NCBI GenBank assembly: GCA_937892835.1 | Contig: CALBHM010000449.1 | Span: forward strand, 1-15,435 | From: an uncultured Ruminococcus sp. | Lineage (GTDB): Bacteria; Bacillota; Clostridia; Oscillospirales; Acutalibacteraceae | Reading direction: 5' to 3' | DNA: 15,435 nt | Part shown: positions 1-5,585 of the stretch, in pieces | Layout of the letters: each line of letters opens with the position of its first letter | How positions within the stretch are numbered: position 1 is the first letter of the stretch | Translations under genes and position numbers: made by a program | The notes under the pieces: model-generated | Database searches by the model: none | What the model was told of the DNA's origin: nothing | What the model saw: only the letters and a program-made list of their open reading frames with translations

Positions 1-1166
1 CGATAACCTACGATGCGATAGGAAATCCGCTGACATACAGGGGCTACACGCTCACCTGGCAGAACGGCAGACAGCTTGCGTCGATGAAGTTCAGAACGAT
101 AAATATTGGCTTTACTTATGACGTTGACGGATTGAGAACATCAAAAACCATTCCCAATGTCGGTTTGGAGCACAAATATTACTATGTCGGCGATCGCTTG
201 CAGTATGAAACACTCGGCGGAAGCAGTGCTTTGTGGTATTTCTATGATGCGGACGGAAAACCGTCGGGTATTCGTTACAAGAACGGCGACAGCATAAACG
301 ATTACTACTTCGTCTGCAACTGGCGAGGAGACGTAATTCAAATCTACAACGCTTCGGGTACATTGGTTGGAAGCTACACCTACGACGCATGGGGCAGAGT
401 AACCGAAAATGCCACATCAGCCGATACGGAGAATATAACCGAGACCAATCCGATCCGTTATCGTGGTTACTACTACGATACAGAAACGAGACTCTACTAT
501 CTCAAGAGCAGATACTATGACCCGGCGGTTAAAAGGTTCTTGAATGCGGATTCCATGACAGACGGTGCTACCAAAATACATGGAACGAATTTATTCATTT
601 ATGTTGGAAACGACCCTGTTAATAATTCTGACGATAGTGGTCAAGGAAGAATCAAAAATGCTATAAAATGGATTGTAAAAAAAGTTTTGCGACCCGTTGT
701 AAAACATATACAGAAACGAATTTCTAAAAGAAGTTTTACGTATTCTAGGGGAGTTAATGCAAGTGCGACGCCTGGTATATTTGCATTTAATATACAAGGA
801 GGAGTATCGATTGATTCTAAAGGTAATGTCGCTTTTCAGGGAGGCTTTTCAGGCGGTGTTACTATTGGTTCCCCAGGGGCTTCAATTATGGCATATAGCT
901 TGCGAACTAATGCTCCAGATGCGATTGATTTAGAAGGGTTAGGTTATCAAATAGGTGGTTCTTTCTCTGCTGGAGTTACGGTCGGATTTGATTTTAATAT
1001 TATTCCCAGTAGCCAAAAAACATATTATGGAATTAGTGAAAATATTGGAGTTGGAACACCTGGTGCAGAATTGCATGTAGTTTGGGGAGAAACAAGATCT
1101 TTGAATAAAAAATATAATGTTTTTGATGTTGCAGAGAGTGTGTATGTAAAAATAATGGAGTGGTGA
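1..1166 (+). CDS. Rhs/YD-repeat polymorphic-toxin-like protein, 3' end (5' truncated)
   Basis: The frame is open from the window edge (first whole codon at 3), so the ATG at 84 is internal. About 387 C-terminal residues are visible. The upstream part shows YD/RHS repeats (ITYDAIGNPL, FTYDVDGLR, YTYDAWGRV). At roughly 450-555 is the conserved RHS core that closes the protein's shell, with RYRGYYYDTETRLYYLKSRY then YDPAVKRFLNAD, followed by NLFIYVGNDPVN. In the family this core precedes a variable, often toxic C-terminus that is exported and released. Here the last ~170 residues begin with a basic stretch (IKWIVKKVLRPVVKHIQKR) and continue as a glycine-rich, probably beta-strand domain (GGVSIDSKGNV, GGFSGGVTIGSPGAS) ending in VYVKIMEW. 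I recognise no catalytic motif, so its activity is unknown. Base composition becomes more AT-rich across this tail, as expected for an exchanged C-terminal module. The next gene, 3 nt downstream, is the natural immunity candidate. Confidence 0.9.
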   Translation, partial: ITYDAIGNPLTYRGYTLTWQNGRQLASMKFRTINIGFTYDVDGLRTSKTIPNVGLEHKYYYVGDRLQYETLGGSSALWYFYDADGKPSGIRYKNGDSINDYYFVCNWRGDVIQIYNASGTLVGSYTYDAWGRVTENATSADTENITETNPIRYRGYYYDTETRLYYLKSRYYDPAVKRFLNADSMTDGATKIHGTNLFIYVGNDPVNNSDDSGQGRIKNAIKWIVKKVLRPVVKHIQKRISKRSFTYSRGVNASATPGIFAFNIQGGVSIDSKGNVAFQGGFSGGVTIGSPGASIMAYSLRTNAPDAIDLEGLGYQIGGSFSAGVTVGFDFNIIPSSQKTYYGISENIGVGTPGAELHVVWGETRSLNKKYNVFDVAESVYVKIMEW

Positions 1167-1169
1167 TTT

Positions 1170-1886
1170 ATGAAAAAATTTTATTCTATCATTTTTATGA
1201 TATGCATATTTAGTTTTTTCCTTCAAGGTTTAACTATATATACTGGAGCAATTAATAAGGAATTTATAAAAGAAAAAATGGACATTACCGATCAAGAAAA
1301 AATACTTTCCAAAATCCAAATAGATCGAATAGAGGAAGCTCCTGAAAAAGTTGGATTGCTTTGTTTTGATGTTAGTGATACAGAATGTATAGCTGTTGGC
1401 AGTGAACGATTGGCGCAGAAATATATTTTGGTATATGATAAAAAGGGGCTTTTTTTATATGGATATAAAATAAATATTGATGGAAAGTTTGGCGTTGGTT
1501 GGACCGAAAAAAATTTAGTTATTTACTTAGTTAGAGAAAATGCAGTAATAACAATAGGTGATAGTGATAAAATATTATCTTGTGAAAAAATTGTTGATTC
1601 TTCTGACAATGCTTCGTATTGGAATAATGAAATTTTTTCAACACAACGTGTTAAAAAAGGTAATTATTATACAATGAAAAACCAAACAAGTATTTTAACT
1701 AAATTTACTATGTCATCGTATTCAATTTTGGAGAGAAAAGATATATCAGGAAATACAAATTTTATATATAATAATAGTTCAGATTTTGCAGTTAAGCAAA
1801 TTTTGGAAATGATTTTTGTATTTTCATTTATAGTTATTATAATAATAACTATATTTAAACATTTAAAACGAAGCAATTTGAATTAA
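1170..1886 (+). CDS. Two-TM membrane protein, candidate immunity partner of the Rhs C-terminus
   Basis: This encodes 238 residues with no family I recognise. The ATG at 1170 has a GGAG at 1157-1160 and follows the Rhs stop by 3 nt, so the two are almost certainly co-transcribed and translationally linked. Residues ~5-26 form a hydrophobic signal-anchor (FYSIIFMICIFSFFLQGL). Residues ~212-230 form a second TM helix (IFVFSFIVIIIITIF), followed by a short basic tail (KHLKRSNLN). The ~180 residues between are hydrophilic and would lie outside the membrane if both segments span it. Base composition is far more AT-rich than the Rhs core and the Tad genes, matching the Rhs tail. The position immediately after a variable Rhs C-terminus is the classic place for an immunity gene, and a membrane protein would fit a membrane-acting effector. 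That role is inference from position. Confidence 0.82.
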   Translation: MKKFYSIIFMICIFSFFLQGLTIYTGAINKEFIKEKMDITDQEKILSKIQIDRIEEAPEKVGLLCFDVSDTECIAVGSERLAQKYILVYDKKGLFLYGYKINIDGKFGVGWTEKNLVIYLVRENAVITIGDSDKILSCEKIVDSSDNASYWNNEIFSTQRVKKGNYYTMKNQTSILTKFTMSSYSILERKDISGNTNFIYNNSSDFAVKQILEMIFVFSFIVIIIITIFKHLKRSNLN

Positions 1887-1971
1887 AGTAATGAGTATTT
1901 AAAAAATTTTTTGCATTTCGCAAACAAAATGACACTCGTGCTCTTTGCCAACGCAGACATAGTATCATGTA

Positions 1972-2030
1972 GCCGTGCACGGTTGCCGAATTACGACTCA
2001 TTTCCAAACGTAACCACAACCGTGTACGGC
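1972..2030. repeat. 14-bp inverted repeat made of two CCGTGYACGG palindromes
   Basis: The left arm (1972-1985, GCCGTGCACGGTTG) pairs with the right arm (2017-2030, CAACCGTGTACGGC) over 14 positions with a single G-U wobble; the loop is 31 nt. Each arm also contains its own palindrome: CCGTGCACGG (1973-1982) is perfect, and CCGTGTACGG (2021-2030) differs at one base. There is no T-run after the right arm, so this is not an intrinsic terminator. It could be a pair of operator sites, a recombination or element-end remnant, or a structured RNA. Confidence 0.6.
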
Positions 2031-2204
2031 AAACCAAATTTTAACATTTAACAAATCTACACGACGAACCTTAAAGTAATAATAATGTTTTTACCTATAT
2101 TTTTGTAGGTTTAAGCAGTCTTACCGCAAAGAATTTAAGTGGAAGACAAACTTTTCACGATTGAAATTAAACTTTATTAAACCGACGTGTATGCAACAAG
2201 TATA

Positions 2205-2242
2205 AAAGATCGATTCTCGAGTTAGATTATCGGTCTTTTTTT
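2205..2242 (+). terminator. Intrinsic terminator upstream of the ParB gene
   Basis: The stem AAAGATCGAT (2205-2214) pairs with ATCGGTCTTT (2229-2238) over 10 positions with one G-U wobble. The loop is 14 nt and the T-tract runs 2236-2242. The form is that of a rho-independent terminator reading rightward. It probably ends the Rhs/immunity transcript or an RNA begun in the gene-free stretch, separating it from the ParB gene. Confidence 0.65.
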
Positions 2243-2263
2243 ATTGCCTAAATTTATTACATA

Positions 2264-2294
2264 GCTGTTACTTGAAAGAGTAGCGGCAATTTTT
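2264..2294 (+). terminator. Second terminator or attenuator hairpin before the ParB gene
   Basis: The stem GCTGTTACT (2264-2272) pairs with AGTAGCGGC (2279-2287), 9 bp with two G-U wobbles. The loop is TGAAAG, and T-run 2290-2294 follows two A residues. A competing pairing exists: ATTGCC (2243-2248) can pair with GGCAAT (2285-2290), which overlaps the terminator arm. This is compatible with attenuation, but the stem is weak, so a chance structure is possible. Confidence 0.42.
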
Positions 2295-2336
2295 ATGAAA
2301 GGAGATTTTGGAATGTTTATTCTGTCAGGACTTTAG
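2295..2336 (+). other. Possible short leader ORF upstream of the ParB gene
   Basis: An AAAGGAG at 2298-2304 lies 8 nt before an ATG at 2313 that opens a 7-codon ORF, MFILSGL, ending with TAG at 2334-2336. An earlier ATG at 2295 in the same frame would give 13 codons but has no ribosome site of its own. The ORF sits just after a terminator-like hairpin and 36 nt before the ParB frame, and is in the same frame as ParB with TAG and TAA in between. It could be a leader peptide, or the ruined start of a longer ParB N-terminus. Confidence 0.3.
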
Positions 2337-2357
2337 CAATGTTATGTTAAAATCTAA

Positions 2358-2366
2358 GAGGGAGGT
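2358..2366 (+). promoter_or_regulatory. Strong Shine-Dalgarno pointing to an ATC codon
   Basis: GAGGGAGGT at 2358-2366 is close to an ideal anti-16S match. The in-frame codon at normal distance (6 nt after the site) is ATC at 2373. No ATG, GTG or TTG occurs in the ParB frame between the upstream stop TAA (2355-2357) and TTG at 2403, 36 nt away. The site therefore suggests initiation at 2373 or an ATG-to-ATC change there. Confidence 0.6.
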
Positions 2367-2372
2367 AATTCT

Positions 2373-3242
2373 ATCGAAAAAGAAAGTGTAACAGAAATAC
2401 CATTGTCACAGATTCTTGACTTTCCCGATCATCCCTATCAGGTTAAAGATGATGAGTGTATGAACGATCTTGTTTCAAGTATTAAGGAACGGGGCCTTAT
2501 TCAACCTATCATTGTACGACCGATTGAGGATAATCTTTATGAAATGGTGTCCGGTCACAGGCGCAAGCGAGCTTTTGAGCTTGCAGGATTAAAGTCAATT
2601 CCTGCTAAAGTTGTGGAGCTGACAAGAGATGAAGCAATTTTAGTTATGGTTGACTCAAATTTACAGAGAGAAGTAATCTTACCAAGCGAAAAAGCAAAAG
2701 CATATAAGATGAGACTTGATGCTATGAAAAGGCAGGGACAGCGTTCTGATTTAACTTCGGACCCAAAGGGACCGAAGTTAGTTGCATCTCGATCAAACAA
2801 GGAGCTTGCAGAACAGGTAAATGAAAGTGAAAGTCAGATTAAACGATATATTCGCCTGACTGAATTGATCCCCGAAATGCTTGACCTTGTTGACGAAGGG
2901 AAAGTTGCGATGAGACCTGCTGTTGAAATTTCATACCTTCCGAAAGAATCTCAGGAGCAGTTGGTTAAGGCAATGGAGTTTTCGGACGCCACACCGTCAC
3001 ATTATCAGGCAATAAGAATGAAGAACTATTATCGTGACGGTAAATTAACAGAAGAAGTTATAGATACAATAATGGATGAGGCAAAGCCCAATCAAAAGGA
3101 AAAATCACCGTTTAGAGATAAACGAATTGAGGGCTTGATTCCGCAATCCGTTCCGAGAGATAAACAGTGCGATTATGTGCTGAAAGCTCTAAGGTTCTAT
3201 AACAAATACAGAGAACGAGCAAGAGATAACCGTGAAAGGTGA
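2373..3242 (+). CDS. ParB/Spo0J-family partition protein (orphan, unusual start)
   Basis: This is a DNA-binding, CTP-dependent clamp family that loads at parS-like sites and aids segregation or regulation. From 2373 the product is ~289 residues. Family features in order: VTEIPLSQI, the usual first strand; HPYQVKDDECMNDLVSSIKE; GLIQPIIVRP; and MVSGHRRKRAFELAG, matching the GERRxRA CTP-binding arginine patch with His for Glu. VMVDSNLQRE and ILPSEKAKAYK follow, then a helix-turn-helix around SNKELAEQVNESESQIKRYI, and a basic C-terminus. The first canonical codon is TTG 2403, but it lacks a ribosome site and would cut the first conserved strand; the frame continues upstream to ATC 2373, 6 nt after GAGGGAGGT. 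If ATC cannot start, the gene is N-terminally shortened or poorly expressed. No ParA gene accompanies it here. Similar ParBs occur on clostridial integrative elements. Homology is near certain; the start is not. Confidence 0.9.
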   Translation: MEKESVTEIPLSQILDFPDHPYQVKDDECMNDLVSSIKERGLIQPIIVRPIEDNLYEMVSGHRRKRAFELAGLKSIPAKVVELTRDEAILVMVDSNLQREVILPSEKAKAYKMRLDAMKRQGQRSDLTSDPKGPKLVASRSNKELAEQVNESESQIKRYIRLTELIPEMLDLVDEGKVAMRPAVEISYLPKESQEQLVKAMEFSDATPSHYQAIRMKNYYRDGKLTEEVIDTIMDEAKPNQKEKSPFRDKRIEGLIPQSVPRDKQCDYVLKALRFYNKYRERARDNRER

Positions 3243-3260
3243 AATCTTGCTCTATTTTTA
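3217..3260 (+). terminator. Terminator-like hairpin overlapping the 3' end of the ParB gene
   Basis: GAGCAAGA (3217-3224) and TCTTGCTC (3245-3252) form a perfect 8-bp stem around a 20-nt loop containing the ParB stop codon, followed by TATTTTTATTT. This would end or reduce read-through from ParB into the SpoVG-family gene. The loop is longer than in a textbook terminator, so efficiency may be partial. Confidence 0.55.
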
Positions 3261-3281
3261 TTTATGAAAGGATTTTATATT

Positions 3282-3554
3282 ATGATTATTAAAGCAGAAA
3301 TCACAAAGAGAGTAAACGGAGATAAGCCGTTCAAGGCTTTCGCAGACGTTATTATCGACGGTGCGGTTGTAATTCACGGCATCGGTGTTGTTGAAAAGGA
3401 AGCAGGCAGATATATCACAATGCCTCGTTCGCAGTGGAAGAACAAAGAAGGCGAAATCAGACAGAGAGATATTTGTCACCCGATTTCAACTGCGGCACGC
3501 AGTATGATTGAAGAAGCCGTATTTGCCGCTTACGACAGTAAGGACGAAAACTAA
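3282..3554 (+). CDS. spoVG: SpoVG-family regulator
   Basis: The 90-residue product matches the small SpoVG family, which in Firmicutes binds nucleic acids and affects septation, sporulation and surface or virulence gene expression. Visible family pattern: an N-terminal strand MIIKAEITKRVNGD, then FKAFADVIIDGAVVIHGI, GRYITMP, a short insert (RSQWKNKEGEIRQRD), the signature IxHPIS (ICHPISTAARSMI) and a C-terminal helix. I chose ATG 3282 because AAAGGA (3267-3272) sits 9 nt upstream. The earlier ATG at 3264 overlaps that site and lacks one. It stands between ParB and the Tad-like genes, 20 nt before the first small membrane protein, so it may be an element-encoded regulator rather than the housekeeping copy. 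That point is inference. Confidence 0.85.
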   Translation: MIIKAEITKRVNGDKPFKAFADVIIDGAVVIHGIGVVEKEAGRYITMPRSQWKNKEGEIRQRDICHPISTAARSMIEEAVFAAYDSKDEN

Positions 3555-3574
3555 GGGACGGGAGGTGAAAAATT

Positions 3575-3841
3575 ATGTCTAATAAGTTTATGTCAAAAGT
3601 AAAAGCTCTTTGCAAAAAGGCAAAGGACTCACTTGAAGCAAAGACAGCAGTTATGAAAGCAAATGCACATACAACTTTTGTTGGCACAGTTGCCGAAGCG
3701 TATGTCGATACCGGAGTAAAAATTCTCATTGCCGTTGTAATCGGCGCACTTCTTCTCGCAGGTCTTTACACATTGTTCAACACAACCATTATGCCGACTG
3801 TGTCCGATAAGATCACAGAGCTTTTCGGCTATAACGGTTAA
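3575..3841 (+). CDS. Small single-TM protein, DUF6133-like, candidate pilin (copy 1)
   Basis: This encodes 88 residues: a basic, Lys-rich N-terminal helix (~1-30), the motif GTVAEAYVD (~37-45), a hydrophobic helix (VKILIAVVIGALLLAGLYTL), and a short polar tail (IMPTVSDKITELFGYNG). I place it in the DUF6133-type family of small clostridial membrane proteins from memory. The arrangement of basic leader, Gly/Ala-Glu motif and hydrophobic helix resembles Flp-type prepilins, and the peptidase gene follows two genes on. The motif does not match the canonical Flp cleavage pattern exactly, so pilin function is inference. The start has GGAGGTG just upstream (~3561-3567). The product is about 60% alike to the next gene, with the core nearly identical. 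Confidence 0.85.
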   Translation: MSNKFMSKVKALCKKAKDSLEAKTAVMKANAHTTFVGTVAEAYVDTGVKILIAVVIGALLLAGLYTLFNTTIMPTVSDKITELFGYNG

Positions 3842-3867
3842 TCAAAAATTTTTCGGAGGTATTTATT

Positions 3868-4134
3868 ATGTTTAATAAGGTTAAGTCATTTTTGGGTAAG
3901 GTTATTTCAAAGGCAGAAAACAAGATTGAGACAGCAAAGGCTGTTATGAACGCAAGAGCGCACACCGTGCTTGACGGCACAGTTGCAGAAGCGTATGTCG
4001 ACACAGGAGTTAAGATCCTCATTGCCGTTGTAATCGGCGCACTTCTTCTCACTTTGCTTTATGCTCTTTTCAACGACACAATTATGCCGAGCGTAACGGA
4101 AAAAGTCGAGGGACTTTTTGATTACGCAGGCTAA
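3868..4134 (+). CDS. Small single-TM protein, DUF6133-like, candidate pilin (copy 2)
   Basis: This is a tandem paralogue of the preceding gene: same 88-residue length, same layout, start displaced by exactly 293 nt. The block from GTVAEAYVDT through the start of the hydrophobic helix is identical in protein, and 33 nt (3725-3757 and 4018-4050) are identical in DNA. The N-terminal helix (FNKVKSFLGKVISKAENKI) and the C-terminal tail (IMPSVTEKVEGLFDYAG) have diverged. It has its own GGAGG (~3855-3859) 8 nt before ATG. Two close, separately translated small subunits ahead of an A24 peptidase suggest major and minor fibre subunits, or a heteromeric fibre. A non-pilin membrane role remains possible. 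Confidence 0.85.
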   Translation: MFNKVKSFLGKVISKAENKIETAKAVMNARAHTVLDGTVAEAYVDTGVKILIAVVIGALLLTLLYALFNDTIMPSVTEKVEGLFDYAG

Positions 4135-4143
4135 ATAAAAAAC

Positions 4144-4171
4144 GGCGGGGCGGCTTATGCTGCCTCGCTTT
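4144..4171 (+). terminator. GC-rich hairpin between pilin candidates and peptidase gene
   Basis: GCGGGGCGGC (4145-4154) pairs with GCTGCCTCGC (4159-4168), 10 bp with two G-U wobbles, across a TTAT loop. Only three T follow (4169-4171) before AAGGA, the ribosome site of the next gene. It reads as a weak terminator or an mRNA-protecting hairpin, which would let the two small upstream genes be expressed more strongly than the assembly genes. Confidence 0.5.
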
Positions 4172-4182
4172 AAGGACGATAT

Positions 4183-4845
4183 ATGATGATAAGAAGTATT
4201 CAACAAATCGGACCGATAAGACCCGTTATGATTGAAAAGACACCTACGCTGAACTTAAATGCGTTAGCCGATTTCATATTCCTGATGATTTTACTGTTCG
4301 TAATTTATCAAATTTCAGAATCGGTGATTAGACGGACACCCGGATATACAAAAGAAGATAAAAAAATCCCAATATATCAAATCATCTGTATTATTGTTGT
4401 GTCAAGTTTGCAAATCGGGTTCGGATGGTCGGAGGAGCTTGTCAAAGGCATTATTCTTTTGCTGATTTCACTTTATGCCTCGGTGTCGGATATTCAGACA
4501 CACAGAGTAAAGGACATTGCTTCGGTGATGATCTTAACTACAGGCTTTATAGGAATAACCATGTCGGAAATTCCGAAACATCTTTTCGGCGGAATTTTAA
4601 TCGGCGGCATTTTATTTATATGTGCTGTTGAAAGTAACAACAGAATAGGCGGAGCCGATGTGAAACTGTCGGCGGTTTGTTCTTTTTTACTCGGTTTTCA
4701 GCGGGGTATGGCAGGTCTCGTTATCGGTCTTTTGTCGGCAATAATCTGCAATCTGATTTTAAATCGTAAATCCAAGATAAAAGGAAAAGCGTTTCCGCTG
4801 GTACCGTATTTGTCGGTTGGGTTTATGATTATGTACTTCTTTTAA
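4183..4845 (+). CDS. A24-family prepilin peptidase (TadV/CpaA-like)
   Basis: This is a membrane aspartic peptidase that cleaves prepilin leaders at the cytoplasmic face. The 220-residue product is multi-spanning (hydrophobic segments near 27-47, 66-82, 88-101, 113-124, 133-147 and 174-192). The two expected catalytic aspartates are visible: D103 in SVSDIQTHRV, after a TM helix, and D159 in RIGGADVKLSAV, the family's G-x-G/A-D motif. The N-terminal Cys-containing methyltransferase domain of PilD-type enzymes is absent, as in Tad-type peptidases, although there is an extra ~60-residue N-terminal part with a TM helix. Its start is ATG 4183 or 4186, both served by AAGGA at 4172-4176. It follows the two pilin candidates, its likely substrates, and its stop overlaps the ribosome site of the next gene. 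Confidence 0.87.
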   Translation: MMIRSIQQIGPIRPVMIEKTPTLNLNALADFIFLMILLFVIYQISESVIRRTPGYTKEDKKIPIYQIICIIVVSSLQIGFGWSEELVKGIILLLISLYASVSDIQTHRVKDIASVMILTTGFIGITMSEIPKHLFGGILIGGILFICAVESNNRIGGADVKLSAVCSFLLGFQRGMAGLVIGLLSAIICNLILNRKSKIKGKAFPLVPYLSVGFMIMYFF

Positions 4846-4860
4846 GGAGGCTTAAACAAA

Positions 4861-5583
4861 ATGAAAAACAGAACAGCGATAGGAATTGTATGTATAATTC
4901 TTGCCGTTGCCATAACATTTGTTGTTTCTCCGATGGTTAATAAGGTGTCGGATAAAAAAACGGAAACGGTGAGATTTACAACAAACGTAACACATGGAAC
5001 AAAAATAAAGGAAACAGATATTGAAGTCGTGAAGATTTCAAATTCCGCATTGCCCGATAAAGTCGTTAAGAATAAGACTGAAGTTATCGGAAAGTATGCG
5101 ACGGCGGACTTGTTCAAAGGCGATTTTGCAACAGAAAACAAAATAACGGATAATGCCAATACAGCGTCGGACGTTATGGCTTCGCTTAAAGGCAATAAGG
5201 TGGCGATGAGTATTACAATTAACTCATTTGCCGGAGGTCTTTCGGGTAAATTGCAAAACGGCGATGTTGTGAGCATTTGCGTAACAGGCAAAGACAATAA
5301 AACCGAAATACCTGCGGAGCTTAAATATGTCAAGGTAATAACGACAACAACTTCGGGCGGCATTGACGAAAACGATGTTGTCGAGAACGAGGACGGCAGT
5401 TTTGATCTGCCGACTACAATTACGGTGCTTGTGTCGGTTGAACAGGCAAGAATACTTGCAAACTATGAAAAGAATGCAGCAATGCATATTGTACTTGTTT
5501 ACAGAGGTTATGACGCTTCTGCCGAAAAGTTTTTGAAAGCACAGGACGAATATCTTGAAAAGAACAGCAGAAACGGAGGGTGA
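4861..5583 (+). CDS. cpaB: CpaB/RcpC-like SAF-domain pilus assembly protein
   Basis: The 240-residue product has an N-terminal membrane anchor (~5-25, IGIVCIILAVAITFVV). A SAF domain follows at ~38-100 (THGTKIKETDIEVVKISNSA, ending in VIGKYATADLFKGDFATENK), the hallmark of CpaB/RcpC and related proteins. The C-terminal part carries a second beta region (VAMSITINSFAGGLSGKLQNG) and LQNGDVVSI, matching the CpaB-type domain, then a charged tail. CpaB-like proteins sit outside the inner membrane in Tad systems. With no outer membrane here, it may work at the cell wall or as a periplasm-like scaffold. AAGGAGG (4844-4850) lies 10 nt before ATG, and the stop overlaps the ribosome site of the next gene. 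Confidence 0.85.
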   Translation: MKNRTAIGIVCIILAVAITFVVSPMVNKVSDKKTETVRFTTNVTHGTKIKETDIEVVKISNSALPDKVVKNKTEVIGKYATADLFKGDFATENKITDNANTASDVMASLKGNKVAMSITINSFAGGLSGKLQNGDVVSICVTGKDNKTEIPAELKYVKVITTTTSGGIDENDVVENEDGSFDLPTTITVLVSVEQARILANYEKNAAMHIVLVYRGYDASAEKFLKAQDEYLEKNSRNGG

Positions 5584-5585
5584 AT

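Larger units (their letters stand above)
1887..2372. other. Gene-free interval between immunity candidate and ParB
   Basis: No open frame here has convincing coding character on either strand. A 60-codon minus-strand frame at 1855-2037 is rich in Arg, Cys and Trp, crosses into the end of the preceding gene and covers the inverted repeat, so I treat it as spurious. What the interval does hold is listed separately: the double palindrome (1972-2030), two rightward terminator-like hairpins, a short leader ORF and a TTTCA-CGAT-TGAAA palindrome at 2153-2166. A weak hairpin (ACCTAT/GTAGGT, 2093-2110) is also present. I could not find a convincing -35/-10 promoter for the ParB gene. Confidence 0.55.

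Noticed and set aside
1855..2037. Minus-strand 60-codon frame over the intergenic inverted repeat
   Set aside because: It crosses the end of the preceding gene, is rich in Arg, Cys and Trp with no recognisable pattern, and lies over a palindrome that explains the openness. It might be a repeated non-coding sequence.
3264..3281. Earlier ATG for the SpoVG-family gene
   Set aside because: It overlaps the AAAGGA that serves ATG 3282, and the six added residues are not part of the family pattern.
4842..5363. Minus-strand 173-codon frame opposite cpaB
   Set aside because: It lies wholly inside a gene with clear SAF-domain content and strong ribosome site. The Val/Ser/Thr/Leu-rich translation is typical of an antisense shadow.
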